A stretch of 24,073 nt of DNA from Blumeriella jaapii (GCA_009599575.1 VWND01000071.1:1-24073), one strand, 5' to 3'; positions 10,024 through 17,633 are shown, numbered from the stretch's first letter. Notes: a model not told the origin generated them from the letters alone. Program-made: numbers and translations.

Positions 10024-11422
10024 TTTGAATAGTTAAAGGTTGACCAATTTTTACTAAACAAAATGATTTTAAATAATTAGAAATATCGGCCGATTTTAAA
10101 AATCTTTTGTTTGTATAAAAAAAATAAGCACTAACTGTTTTATATTGATTATTATTCGCCGAAATACTAATATTTAATATTCTAATAAATGGTTCTACTA
10201 AAACCATATAATATAATACTAAAGTACTAACTTTTAAAGGAATATATCTTATATTCGAAGCTAGCTTTTCACTAGAATATTGCGATTTAAATTTACTAAT
10301 ATTCATAATAAATAAACCACTTCCAATATCAAGAAATAATTCTCTTTTATCTTTACGCGAATTACAACTTCTAAGTGAAGTAAGTTCGGTTCCTCGAATG
10401 GGTAAACCACAATCTAAATAAAAATCAATCAAAAATAACTTTTTTAAATTGAAATTTAATTTTAAATAAGCTTTAATTGCTTGGGGTTTAATTTGTAATT
10501 TTTGATTCGAAAAATTATAAAAACGAGCTCGTAATTCTGACGATTTAATAACTTTATTAAATAACCATTTATCGTTTGCTTTTTTATTAGGATGTAAATC
10601 TTTGAAAGATAAAAAAGGCGTCGTATTATTACGATCTTCGTATTTTGCAAAATCAGCTAACGTAATATGACTATATTCGCTTTCTGAAATATTAAAAAGA
10701 AGATCGTTTTTTAATATTTGCTCGGTTTCTAAAATTAATTCTTTAAATACAAATCGCAAATTGTCAATACTTAAAACAACGTTTTTATAACTAACTGTAT
10801 TTTCAGTCAAACTATGAATTGTAACATTACTATTGCTTGAAAGATTTTTATTTACAATAAAACAAAACGATCGGTGTAATAGCAATTCGCTTAATGCAGT
10901 ATTCGAATTATTTTTAAAAAAATTATTCATTAATTTAGTTAAAATATCATTTAAATTACTTTGAGAATTACAAACAAGAATATTTATAGCTTTATTTAAA
11001 AATATTAATTGCGAGCAATATATAAATTTAGAATAATAGCCAGATAAATCTAGAGTATCTCGTAAAGTAAAATTAGATCTTAAACTTTTAATTGCAAAAT
11101 AAGCGTTAATAGGACTTTCGAATATATTTAAATCTTGTTTTTGAATTAAAATTTCAAAAATAATATTACTTAATAATTTTTGAAATTCGATTAACAAAGG
11201 ATTACGATCAGTTTCAGAATTTTTATATTTTTTTAAAAATGAAATATAAGAATTTTGCTCTGTATCTACGTTTGATAATCTTCCAAAAGACCAAGAATTA
11301 TTCGAAGTATTGCTATTATTACTAATATTACTTGAATTGCTATCATCCGATAATATAGATTCATTGCTTATAGAATTATCGAATTCAATTTCAGAATTAT
11401 CACTCGATAAATCGTCGATCGA
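9992..11422 (-). CDS. Helicase gene segment 6: acidic linker and tyrosine-recombinase-like domain (Arg I box)
   Basis: Open for 476 codons. The first 75 codons form an Asp/Ser/Asn-rich linker (SIDDLSSDNSEIEFDNS and following), then a largely helical domain. Near 10394-10396 the motif GLPIRGTELTSLR resembles the Arg I box of tyrosine recombinases (G-x-R-x-x-E-L-x-x-L). Lys-bearing strand SKFKSQYSSEK and the helical hydrophobic LVLYYMVLVEPF follow. The frame ends just inside the box II region: an extra base in the T6 run at 10021-10026 hides KYRQIIVAII, which continues in segment 7. The length and order match the central region between zinc fingers and helicase in telomere-linked helicases. No separate gene is likely here. 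Confidence 0.65.
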   Translation of the reverse strand, partial: SIDDLSSDNSEIEFDNSISNESILSDDSNSSNISNNSNTSNNSWSFGRLSNVDTEQNSYISFLKKYKNSETDRNPLLIEFQKLLSNIIFEILIQKQDLNIFESPINAYFAIKSLRSNFTLRDTLDLSGYYSKFIYCSQLIFLNKAINILVCNSQSNLNDILTKLMNNFFKNNSNTALSELLLHRSFCFIVNKNLSSNSNVTIHSLTENTVSYKNVVLSIDNLRFVFKELILETEQILKNDLLFNISESEYSHITLADFAKYEDRNNTTPFLSFKDLHPNKKANDKWLFNKVIKSSELRARFYNFSNQKLQIKPQAIKAYLKLNFNLKKLFLIDFYLDCGLPIRGTELTSLRSCNSRKDKRELFLDIGSGLFIMNISKFKSQYSSEKLASNIRYIPLKVSTLVLYYMVLVEPFIRILNISISANNNQYKTVSAYFFYTNKRFLKSADISNYLKSFCLVKIGQPLTIQKISSNYCSYY

Positions 11423-11482
11423 TTAAAATTCGATTATTATAAGCTTTATTTATATTTCGATTAATAGTTTTTTGTGAAATTT
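11400..11482 (-). CDS. Helicase gene segment 5: short bridging frame
   Basis: About 27 codons (SKISQKTINRNINKAYNNR), basic and polar, closing at TGA 11400-11402. It is supported only by being the frame that bridges segments 4 and 6 with single-base changes at each end. It could instead be non-coding spacer. Confidence 0.35.
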
Positions 11483-11769
11483 TTCGATGAAACTTCAATT
11501 TTTGGATCGTTTATATAATCAATCGCTTGTAATAATAAATCGTCAATTTTTTCTTCTAGTTTTGTATCGATTTTAAAAATCGGTTTACTAGTTTTATATA
11601 ATTTTAAATTATAACTACGAAAGAAAAAAGTAATAAAATTATTAAAAAAAGCAAAATAATCGACGCGAGATTTCGATGTAAGTAATATTTTAAATTCTTT
11701 ATTGCCTATTTTATTAGGCTCAAAACTATTTAAAATATTTAAATGACTTTTATTTATCCAAGTAATTTT
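11461..11769 (-). CDS. Helicase gene segment 4: linker between zinc fingers and recombinase-like part
   Basis: A 102-codon frame starting at about ITWINKSHLNILNSF and ending at TAA 11461-11463. The Trp-containing start resembles the conserved WL..TGW element that follows the zinc fingers in related fungal proteins; this is my recollection, not a search. The aromatic run DYFAFFNNFITFFFRSY is followed by charged helix. It has no start codon suited to independent expression. An extra base in the T5 run at 11480-11484 separates it from the next frame. Confidence 0.5.
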   Translation of the reverse strand, partial: KITWINKSHLNILNSFEPNKIGNKEFKILLTSKSRVDYFAFFNNFITFFFRSYNLKLYKTSKPIFKIDTKLEEKIDDLLLQAIDYINDPKIEVSSKNFTKNY

Positions 11770-12280
11770 TATCTAAACTTAAATAAAGAATTTCTTGAAT
11801 ATTATCGATTATAAATTTAATCAATTCGTCGTCTTTATCTTGATTATATAATTCACATAAATCGTATAATTCTTGCGGCTTATAATTTTGAATAAATTCA
11901 GCATATCGATTTTTTGCTTGAAAATTGGTTAAATTATCGCTAAGATTTATTTTAGACGAATTTAAATTTTCGTAGAATAAAGATTCTTTCAAATTTAATT
12001 CTTCGATTAATAAATTTTGAGCTATTAACAAATCAGATGGTAAATCTTCTGAAATTTCATTAGAATGAATATTATCTTCGATTTCGTTTACTGAATTATC
12101 AATTTGTTTAACTTCGAAATACCATCTATTTCTTTCAAGTGATTGAGTAGTTACAATTGAATAATATTTACTAATATCATTTGCAACAATAATTTCGATT
12201 TCATTTGTATGAATTTTTTTAATATGTTTTTTGATATTTATACGATTTGCTAGAATTAAAGAACAAAAATCGCATTTAAA
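11750..12280 (-). CDS. Helicase gene segment 3: second C2H2 zinc finger
   Basis: The frame is open from about 12280. It begins with CDFCSLILANRINIKKHIKK followed by IH, a C-x2-C-x12-H-x4-H finger, then VTTQSLERNRWYFEV, which resembles the aromatic strand after the second finger in OrsD-type proteins. After an acidic stretch comes a predicted helical region (LLIAQNLLIEELNLKES and onward), ending at a TAA at 11750. Because the finger lies before the first candidate start codon of this frame, the segment cannot be an independent gene that keeps the finger: it must be joined to segment 2. The next segment follows if one base is removed from the T5 run at 11766-11770. Confidence 0.65.
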   Translation of the reverse strand, partial: FKCDFCSLILANRINIKKHIKKIHTNEIEIIVANDISKYYSIVTTQSLERNRWYFEVKQIDNSVNEIEDNIHSNEISEDLPSDLLIAQNLLIEELNLKESLFYENLNSSKINLSDNLTNFQAKNRYAEFIQNYKPQELYDLCELYNQDKDDELIKFIIDNIQEILYLSLDKNYLDK

Positions 12281-12569
12281 AATTGTTTTTGCGATATTTC
12301 GAGTTCTGGAAAAGGTTTTTTAAATCGAATTCTAATGAAAAAAGTCGTATTAATTCTAAACTGTTTTTCAAAGATTCGATTTTTAACGATTGATAAATAA
12401 TTAAGCCTTGTTTAATTAATTTATTTCGATCGTTTTTTGAAATTGAATGGAAATGATTTTTACGTATATGTTGTTCAAATCCAGTAATAGATGAATTACA
12501 AAACAAACAAAGCAATAATTCAAAATCTATATAATAAGATAAAAAGTGAAAATCAGGTAAATCTTGAAA
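12276..12569 (-). CDS. Helicase gene segment 2: first zinc finger (OrsD/DUF3505-like)
   Basis: The frame runs from about 12569 (FQDLPDFHFLSYYIDFELL) into CLFCNSSITGFEQHIRKNH, a C-x2-C-x9-H-x4-H zinc-finger pattern at about residues 22-40 of the segment. A hydrophobic stretch followed by C-x2-C and H-x4-H is what I expect at the start of the fungal OrsD/DUF3505-type domain. A basic helix (KNDRNKLIKQG) follows. The frame closes at 12276. One missing base in the T6 run at 12316-12321 would carry the protein into PFPELEIS and the next segment. The role is likely DNA or protein binding. Confidence 0.65.
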   Translation of the reverse strand, partial: FQDLPDFHFLSYYIDFELLLCLFCNSSITGFEQHIRKNHFHSISKNDRNKLIKQGLIIYQSLKIESLKNSLELIRLFSLEFDLKNLFQNSKYRKNNF

Positions 12570-12672
12570 ACGCTTGTTTAGGATTTAAATCGTTAGTAGT
12601 ACGAAAGTTACTAAAATAATGAATATTAGCGCTGTTTATCAAAGGGGTGGAAGATACTTGAATGTTTGACAT
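12553..12672 (-). CDS. Helicase gene segment 1: N-terminus
   Basis: ATG at 12672 opens a 39-codon frame beginning MSNIQVSSTPLINSANIHYF and closing at TGA 12553-12555. This ATG is chosen because no upstream in-frame ATG exists before the G/T repeat, and because the next segment follows directly if one T is dropped from the TTTT at 12567-12570. The segment has no recognisable domain; similar short, polar leaders precede the first zinc finger in related proteins. The start is plausible rather than proven. Confidence 0.5.
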   Translation of the reverse strand: MSNIQVSSTPLINSANIHYFSNFRTTNDLNPKQAFSRFT

Positions 12673-12696
12673 ATCGAATTTTTTAAAAAAAAATCG

Positions 12697-12703
12697 TATA
12701 TAA
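12697..12703 (-). promoter_or_regulatory. Possible TATA element upstream of the helicase start
   Basis: TTATATA on the minus strand ends 24 bases before the ATG at 12672. In such AT-rich DNA this may be chance. It is the only TATA-like word embedded in less monotonous sequence between the G/T minisatellite and the start codon. Confidence 0.2.
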
Positions 12704-12734
12704 TCGAAGAAATTCGAAGAAAATAAGAATAAGT

Positions 12735-12955
12735 TTTTTTTAGGGGTTTTTTTTGAAGTTTTTGAAGTTTTTGAAGTTTTTGAAGTTTTGGGAGTTTTGG
12801 AAGTTTTGGTGGTTTTGGTAGTTTTGGGGGTTTTGGAGGTTTTGGAGGTTTTGGTGGTTTTGGTAGTTTGGGGGGGTTTTGGGGGTTTTGGGGGTTTTGG
12901 GGGTTTTTGGGAGTTTTGATAATTTGGGTGGTGTGTGGTTTTGAAAAATTTTCAA
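12735..12955. repeat. G/T-rich minisatellite upstream of the helicase start
   Basis: On the plus strand, 9-12 base blocks of the type GAAGTTTTT, GGAGGTTTT, GGTAGTTTT and GGGGGTTTT follow one another. G runs of two to six separated by TTTT give G-quadruplex potential on the plus strand, the template strand for the helicase gene. It begins about 65 bp before the helicase ATG. The minus-strand open frame across it (PKTPKTP, NYQNHQN) is a repeat translation, not a gene. Confidence 0.85.
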
Positions 12956-12994
12956 AACTTTAATTGATTAAAGTTTTCGCGTAGCCCATAGCAA

Positions 12995-13098
12995 CGATAA
13001 TTTTAATTAAATAAATTATTCGAAAACTTTAATTAAATAAATTATTCGAAACTTTATTTAATTAAATAAATTAAAACTTTAATTAATTAAATTAAATT
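12995..13098. repeat. AT-rich short tandem repeat AACTTTAATTAAATAAATTATTCGA
   Basis: Three to four imperfect units of about 25-30 bp, each with AATTAAATAAATTA and some with TTCGAAA. It separates the G/T minisatellite from the SINE-like element. Confidence 0.6.
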
Positions 13099-13100
13099 AC

Positions 13101-13390
13101 AAAAAAAGACACTTACAGCAGAGGGCAGACTGATACACCGACTCATACTTATTCACCATATATACAAGACCCCGTGGGACAATTCACGGGCCGGAGCCAT
13201 AGAATTTGCATGCAACTAGGTTCTATAAGTAGAGTGGCGGAGCATTAAGGCAGAACGCCTGGCAACCCTTTTCCCGTGGCTTTACGGGTTCTCAATGGGG
13301 TAACGAAGGAATTGAACCTACAGAAACCATCAACCACTACACCATAGGTGCTTTAGGACTTTTGTCCCGAAAGCATACGAACGACTAGGT
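13101..13390 (-). mobile_element. SINE-like Pol III element, GC-richer and hairpin-rich
   Basis: A roughly 290-bp island much richer in G and C than its surroundings. On the minus strand it has an A box TGGTGTAGTGG (13334-13344), matching TRGYNNARNNG, and a perfect B box GGTTCAATTCC (13308-13318, consensus GGTTCRANTCC). It ends in a T7 run (13101-13107), a Pol III terminator. The A-to-B spacing is only 26 bases, shorter than in a tRNA (about 44), so it is not a tRNA gene. Downstream stems include CCCGT/ACGGG, ATAGAA/TTCTAT around TTGCATGCAA, and CCCGTG/CACGGG. No target-site duplication was recognised. A tRNA-derived SINE or another Pol III RNA gene are the main options. Confidence 0.55.
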
Positions 13391-13442
13391 TATATAAAGT
13401 ATATAATTTTTTAAAGTTTATTTTGTGCGTGTGTGGGATTAG

Positions 13443-14370
13443 GCGAATGTGGGTTTAAGCGAAAGTTAAATTTTGCGACCGTGCACGATTTTCTGAACGT
13501 TTGCATTGCGATTAATAATAAATCGAATTGTATAAAATAAAAGAAATTAAATAAGTTTTAATATTAATAACCCAAATATAAAAAGAATTAAACGATTCTA
13601 TTAAGAAATGGGCTGGTGTTTTTACTAGTAAATACGAATACCGCAGGCTGTAGAATTAGGCTTTGGAGCCAAGCTATTCTTGGTCCGTGCGTCAGTTCGT
13701 AAAACGCTTGCATTGCGATTAATAATAAATCGAATTGTACAAAAATAAAAAGAATTAAATAAGTTTTAATATTAATAACCCAAATATAAAAAAAATTAGA
13801 CGATTCTATTAAGAAATGGGCTGGTGTTTTACTAGTAAATACGAATACCGCAGGCTGTAGAATTAGGCTTTGGAGCCAAGTTATTCTTGGTCCGTGCTTT
13901 AATTCGTAGAACGTTTGCATTGCGATTAGTAATAAATCGAATTGTACAAAATAAAAAGAATTAAATAAGTTTTAATATTAATAACCCAAATATAAAAAGA
14001 ATTGAACGATTTTATTAAGAAATGGGCTGGTGTTTTACTAGTAAATACGAATACCGCAGGCTGTAGAATTGGGCTTTGGAGCGAAGCTATTTTTGGTCCG
14101 TGCGTCAATTCGTAAAACGTTTGCATTACGATTAATAATAAATCGAATTGTATAAAATAAAAGAAATTATATAAGTTTTTTAATATTAATTTTTAAAAAT
14201 AAATAAATTTATAAAGTTTTATTAAAGAATGGACTGGTATTTTATTAGTAAATACGAATACCGCAAGCTGTAAAATTAAGCTATAAAGCCGAGCTATTAT
14301 TAGTCTGTTTGTTGATTTTACGAACGCTTATTTTACGATTAATATTTAATCGAATTATATATATATATTA
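13443..14370. repeat. 207-bp tandem repeat, about four units plus partial ends
   Basis: Unit starts (GCATTGCGATTAATAATAAA or a variant) fall at 13503, 13710, 13917, 14123 and about 14329, so periods are 207, 207, 206 and 206. Each unit has an AT-rich half and a GC-richer core (GGGCTGGTG, ACTAGTAAATACG, CCGCAGGCTGTAGAATT, TTGGTCCGTG). The last unit is the most diverged, mostly by G-to-A and C-to-T changes. Because 207 is a multiple of three, a 69-residue repeating open frame appears on the minus strand over two units; I treat it as a by-product. The stretch 13391-13443 holds nothing recognisable. Confidence 0.9.
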
Positions 14371-14390
14371 TTATTGTATAATTTCGAGGG

Positions 14391-15170
14391 TACCAGGGTC
14401 TGCCAAGATTAGGGTTAGAAGGGGGGGTTATTACAACTTTTTAATTTATCAATCGTATCGTTATAAGCTTTTGCGTACAAAAGATTAATAATTAATAAGC
14501 TGAATACAAATATAATTTTATTTTTAAAATCGAATAATTTTTGCGAAAAAACCGACCTGGTGACCAAAGAAAGTCGGTTACCAGGGTCTGCCAAGATTAG
14601 GGTTAGAGGGGGGGGTTATTGCAACTTTTTAATTTATTAATCGTATTTATAAGCTTTTGCGTATAAAAGATTAATAATTAATAAGTTGAATACAAATATA
14701 ATTTTATTTTTAAAATCGAATAATTTTTTGCGAAAAAACCGACCTGGTGACCAAAGAAAGTCGGTTACCAAGGTCTGCCAAGATTAGGGTTAAAGGGGGG
14801 GGTTATTACAACTTTTTAATTTATTAATCGTATTTATAAGCTTTTGCGTACAAAAGATTAATAATTAATAAGCTGAATACAAATATAATTTTATTTTTAA
14901 AATCGAATAATTTTTGCGAAAAAAAAAACCGACCTGGTGACCAAAGAAAGTCGGTTACCAGGGTCTGCCAAGATTAGGGTTAGAGGGGGGGGTTATTACA
15001 ACTTTTTAATTTATTAATCGTATTTATAAGCTTTTGCGTACAAAAGATTATTAATTAGTAAGCTGAATACGAATATAATTTTATTTTTCAAATCGAATAA
15101 TTTTTTGCGAAAAAACCGACCTGGTGACCAAAGAAAGTTGGTCACCAGGGTCTGCCAAGACTGGTTACCA
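14391..15170. repeat. 188-bp tandem repeat carrying a telomere-like motif, four units plus a truncated fifth
   Basis: Each unit contains CCAGGGTCTGCCAAGATTAGGGTTAG followed within two bases by seven or eight G, then an AT-rich part (CGTATTTATAAGCTTTTGCG) and a closing CCGACCTGGTGACC...GGTTACC block. TTAGGGTTA begins at 14409, 14597, 14784 and 14974, giving periods of 188, 187 and 190. The fifth unit stops just after CTGCCAAGA at about 15160, where the telomere-like motif would begin. The motif orientation points toward a chromosome end on the right. Confidence 0.92.
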
Positions 15171-15182
15171 ACGTTGGTGACC
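15117..15182. repeat. Palindromic terminus of the 188-bp array
   Basis: CCTGGTGACCAA and TTGGTCACCAGG (15119-15150 region) form a perfect 12-bp inverted repeat around AGAAAG. Shortly after comes GGTTACCAACGTTGGTGACC, a 20-bp near-perfect palindrome with one mismatched pair. It marks the boundary between the 188-bp repeats and the T-rich satellite of the next unit. Confidence 0.8.
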
Positions 15183-15537
15183 ACCAAAATTCTCTCGCTT
15201 ATAATATTAGTAACTTTTTCATACTTTTTACGCCTTTTTATTATTTATTTTGTTACATATTTTATTTTTTTATATTACTTTTTCATATTTGTTACGATTT
15301 TTTTTTGCTTTTTTTTATTTTATATTTTATTTATTTTATTTTATTCTGTTTTATATATATTATTTTTCTATAATTTATACGCTATATTATGCTTATTTTA
15401 TCATATGCTTTTTTTCTTTTCTTTTTTTTTAATTATATATTAATTCTTTATAATTTATACGATTTCCATTGCTTATTCTATTATATATTTTATTTATTTC
15501 TTATTTATTCTAAATTAATACGCTTTTCATAACTTTT

Positions 15538-15700
15538 TCTATTATATTCTATTATATTATGTTATATTCTATTATATTCTATTATATTCTATTATATTTT
15601 ATTATTATATTCTATTATATTCTATTATATTCCATTATATTCTATTATATTCTATTATATTCTATTATATTTTATTATATTTTCTTATATTTTCTTATTT
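15538..15700. repeat. 10-bp microsatellite TATTCTATTA
   Basis: About 14 units of a 10-bp motif with occasional variants. It lies in the first part of the satellite, before the start of homology with window position 1. Confidence 0.9.
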
Positions 15701-15710
15701 TTCATAATAT

Positions 15711-15850
15711 TCTATTAATATATTCTGTTAATATATTTTGTTAATATATTTTGCTAATATATTTTGTTAATATATTTTGTTAATAAATTTTGTTAATATA
15801 TTTTGTTAATATATTTTGTTAATATATTTTGCATTTTTAATATATTTTGT
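15711..15850. repeat. 13-bp microsatellite TTAATATATTTTG
   Basis: About ten units of a 13-bp motif immediately following the 10-bp array. Confidence 0.88.
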
Positions 15851-15892
15851 TAATCAAATTTTAAAAATTTTTTAATATAATTTTGAATGCAT

Positions 15893-16092
15893 TTTATAAT
15901 ATATTTTTTAATATATTTTTTAATATATTTTTTAATATATTTTTTATAATATTTTTTTTTATATTTTTTAATATATTTTTTAATATATTTTTTAATATAT
16001 TTTTTAATATATTTTTTAATATATTTTTTAATATATTTTTTAATATATTTTTTAATATATTTTTTAATATATTTTTTAATATATTTTTTTAA
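15893..16092. repeat. 12-bp microsatellite AATATATTTTTT
   Basis: About 15 units of a 12-bp motif. The open frame across it (repeating FFNI) is a repeat by-product. Confidence 0.9.
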
Positions 16093-16339
16093 TTGATTAT
16101 TTTAAAAAAGAAATTAATATATTATTTCAATTTTTTTCGTTATATATTTTTCCCTTATAATTTATCCGCTTTTAATTTCTAATTTTATGTTATATTTATT
16201 TCTATATTATTATTCTTTCAATTTACATCTTTTTCATTGTATATTTGCTATATATTTTATTAAAATATAATTTTTTATAATTTGAATATTATTTTTTGCA
16301 TATTTAATTGTATGATTTATTTTATTAAAATCTTAATAA

Positions 16340-16348
16340 ACCCTAACC
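16340..16348. other. Isolated ACCCTAACC telomere-like word
   Basis: This is the reverse-strand form of GGTTAGGGT. It lies about 50 bp before the point matching window position 1, and in the opposite orientation to the TTAGGGTTAG motifs at 14409-14983. Being one and a half repeats long, it may be chance, but GC-rich words are rare in this desert. Confidence 0.35.
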
Positions 16349-17489
16349 TTCTTTTAAATTTATACGTTCTTATTTAATTTTTTTATTAATTTTATTTATT
16401 TTATTTTGTTATAATAAAAACGCTGTCTTTTATATAATCTAATATATTATATCTTTAAGTTCATTTATCTATTACAAATTATTTCTTTCTAATTTATAAA
16501 ATATTTCATTTTTATTTTATTTCATTTTTTAATTATATATTTATTTTCGAATAATTTATACGCTTCTTATTATTTATTTTGTAATATATTTTATTTAAAT
16601 ATTATTATTTTGATATTATGGAACGCTTTTTTTGCATATTTTATTATTATATATATTTTATTTATAATTTTTTTTCTTTAAATTATCAACGCTATCTTCT
16701 GCCTATTTTTTAATATAATTTTTTATTTTTATTTTTTTTTTTTTTTTTTTTTTTTTTTTCTTTCAATTAACAATTTTAATTTTATTTATTAGTTTTTTTT
16801 TTGATTTATTTTTCTTATATATTATTTCCTTATAATATATAAGCTTTTATTTATTTATTTAATAATATTCTTTTCTATTTAATTTAATAATTATTTAATA
16901 CTAAGTTTTTCTTTTATACGCTATCTTTTGATTATTATAATTAATACTTTTTTATAACTTGTACGCTCCTTTTTGCTTGTTTTATAATATATTATATTTA
17001 TTTATAGAAACAAATCAATTTATACATTTTTTATTACTTGTTTTATTATATTTTTTTAGGACATTTATTTATATATTAATTTTTTTAGTAGATACGCTCC
17101 CTATGGTTTTTTTTATTTTTTATTTTATTTATTTTATTTCTGTTTTATATTTGTCTAATTTATTTTTTGTTTTTATTTTATTTTCAGTTTACTTTTGTTT
17201 TGTTTCCATTTTACTTTTATTTTACTTTTATTTTATTTCTATTTTATTTTTATTTCATTTCTTCTTTATTTTTTTTTCTTTCTATTTTATTCATATATTA
17301 TTCTTTTATAATATATACGATTTTCGTAGCTTATTTTATTATTTATTTTATTTCTATTTTAATTTTGTTTTAATTTATTACAATATAAACGATTTCTATT
17401 GCTTATATTATTATATAATTTTTAATTCAATTATATTTTATTTTTTTACAATACAAACGCTTTACTTTTATTATATTTCTATTTTAATT

Positions 17490-17633
17490 TTATTTTACTT
17501 TTTTTACTTTTTATTTTACTTTTATTTTACTTTTTATTTTACTTTTATTTTACTTTTATTTAACTTTTATTTTACTTTTATTTTACTTTTATTTTACTTT
17601 TATTTTACTTTTATTTTACTTTTATTTTATTTC
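17490..17633. repeat. 11-bp microsatellite TTTTACTTTTA, copy B
   Basis: Counterpart of 1139-1285, with small differences in unit number and T-run length. Confidence 0.85.

Larger units (their letters stand above)
7796..12672 (-). pseudogene. Telomere-linked RecQ-type helicase gene with zinc fingers and tyrosine-recombinase-like domain, broken by frame changes
   Basis: Whole locus, read right to left from ATG at 12672 to TAG at 7796-7798, about 1,600 codons. The order is N-terminal zinc finger, second zinc finger, acidic linker, tyrosine-recombinase-like region, RecQ-type helicase with Cys cluster, and a Cys-rich tail. This fits fungal subtelomeric helicases whose N-terminus resembles the OrsD/DUF3505 family; that link is from memory of the family. 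About eleven one-base frame changes separate the open segments: near 12567-12570, 12316-12321, 12274-12282, 11766-11770, 11480-11484, 11420-11428, 10021-10026, 9778-9784, 9694-9710, 9630-9640 and 7962-7967. Most lie in or next to runs of 4-7 identical bases. No substitution stop occurs inside the followed frame. It may be a young pseudogene or carry sequencing errors. An intron is not needed at any break. Confidence 0.8.

Noticed and set aside
10462..10650. Minus-strand open frame of 62 codons
   Set aside because: Lies inside the recombinase-like segment of the helicase gene in another frame; the main frame has recognisable motifs and this one does not.
7796..12672. Introns as explanation for the frame changes
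   Set aside because: The protein continues without gap when a single base is added or removed at each break, so no stretch needs to be spliced out.
12740..12955. Minus-strand open frame rich in PKT and NYQNHQN
   Set aside because: Translation of the G/T minisatellite; no complexity and no conserved start context.
13230..13320. Possible plus-strand tRNA starting near GTGGCGGAGC
   Set aside because: The A-box-like word lacks the final conserved G and no proper B box or acceptor pairing follows; the minus strand has a much better A and B box pair.
13588..14126. Two minus-strand open frames with a repeated peptide
   Set aside because: They are the 207-bp tandem repeat read in a phase without stops; kept only as a low-interest finding because the period is a multiple of three.
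15105..15744. Several plus-strand open frames
   Set aside because: One starts in the 188-bp repeat and runs into T-rich satellite, the others are satellite or 10-bp microsatellite translations.
15883..16092. Plus-strand open frame of repeating FFNI
   Set aside because: Translation of the 12-bp AATATATTTTTT microsatellite.
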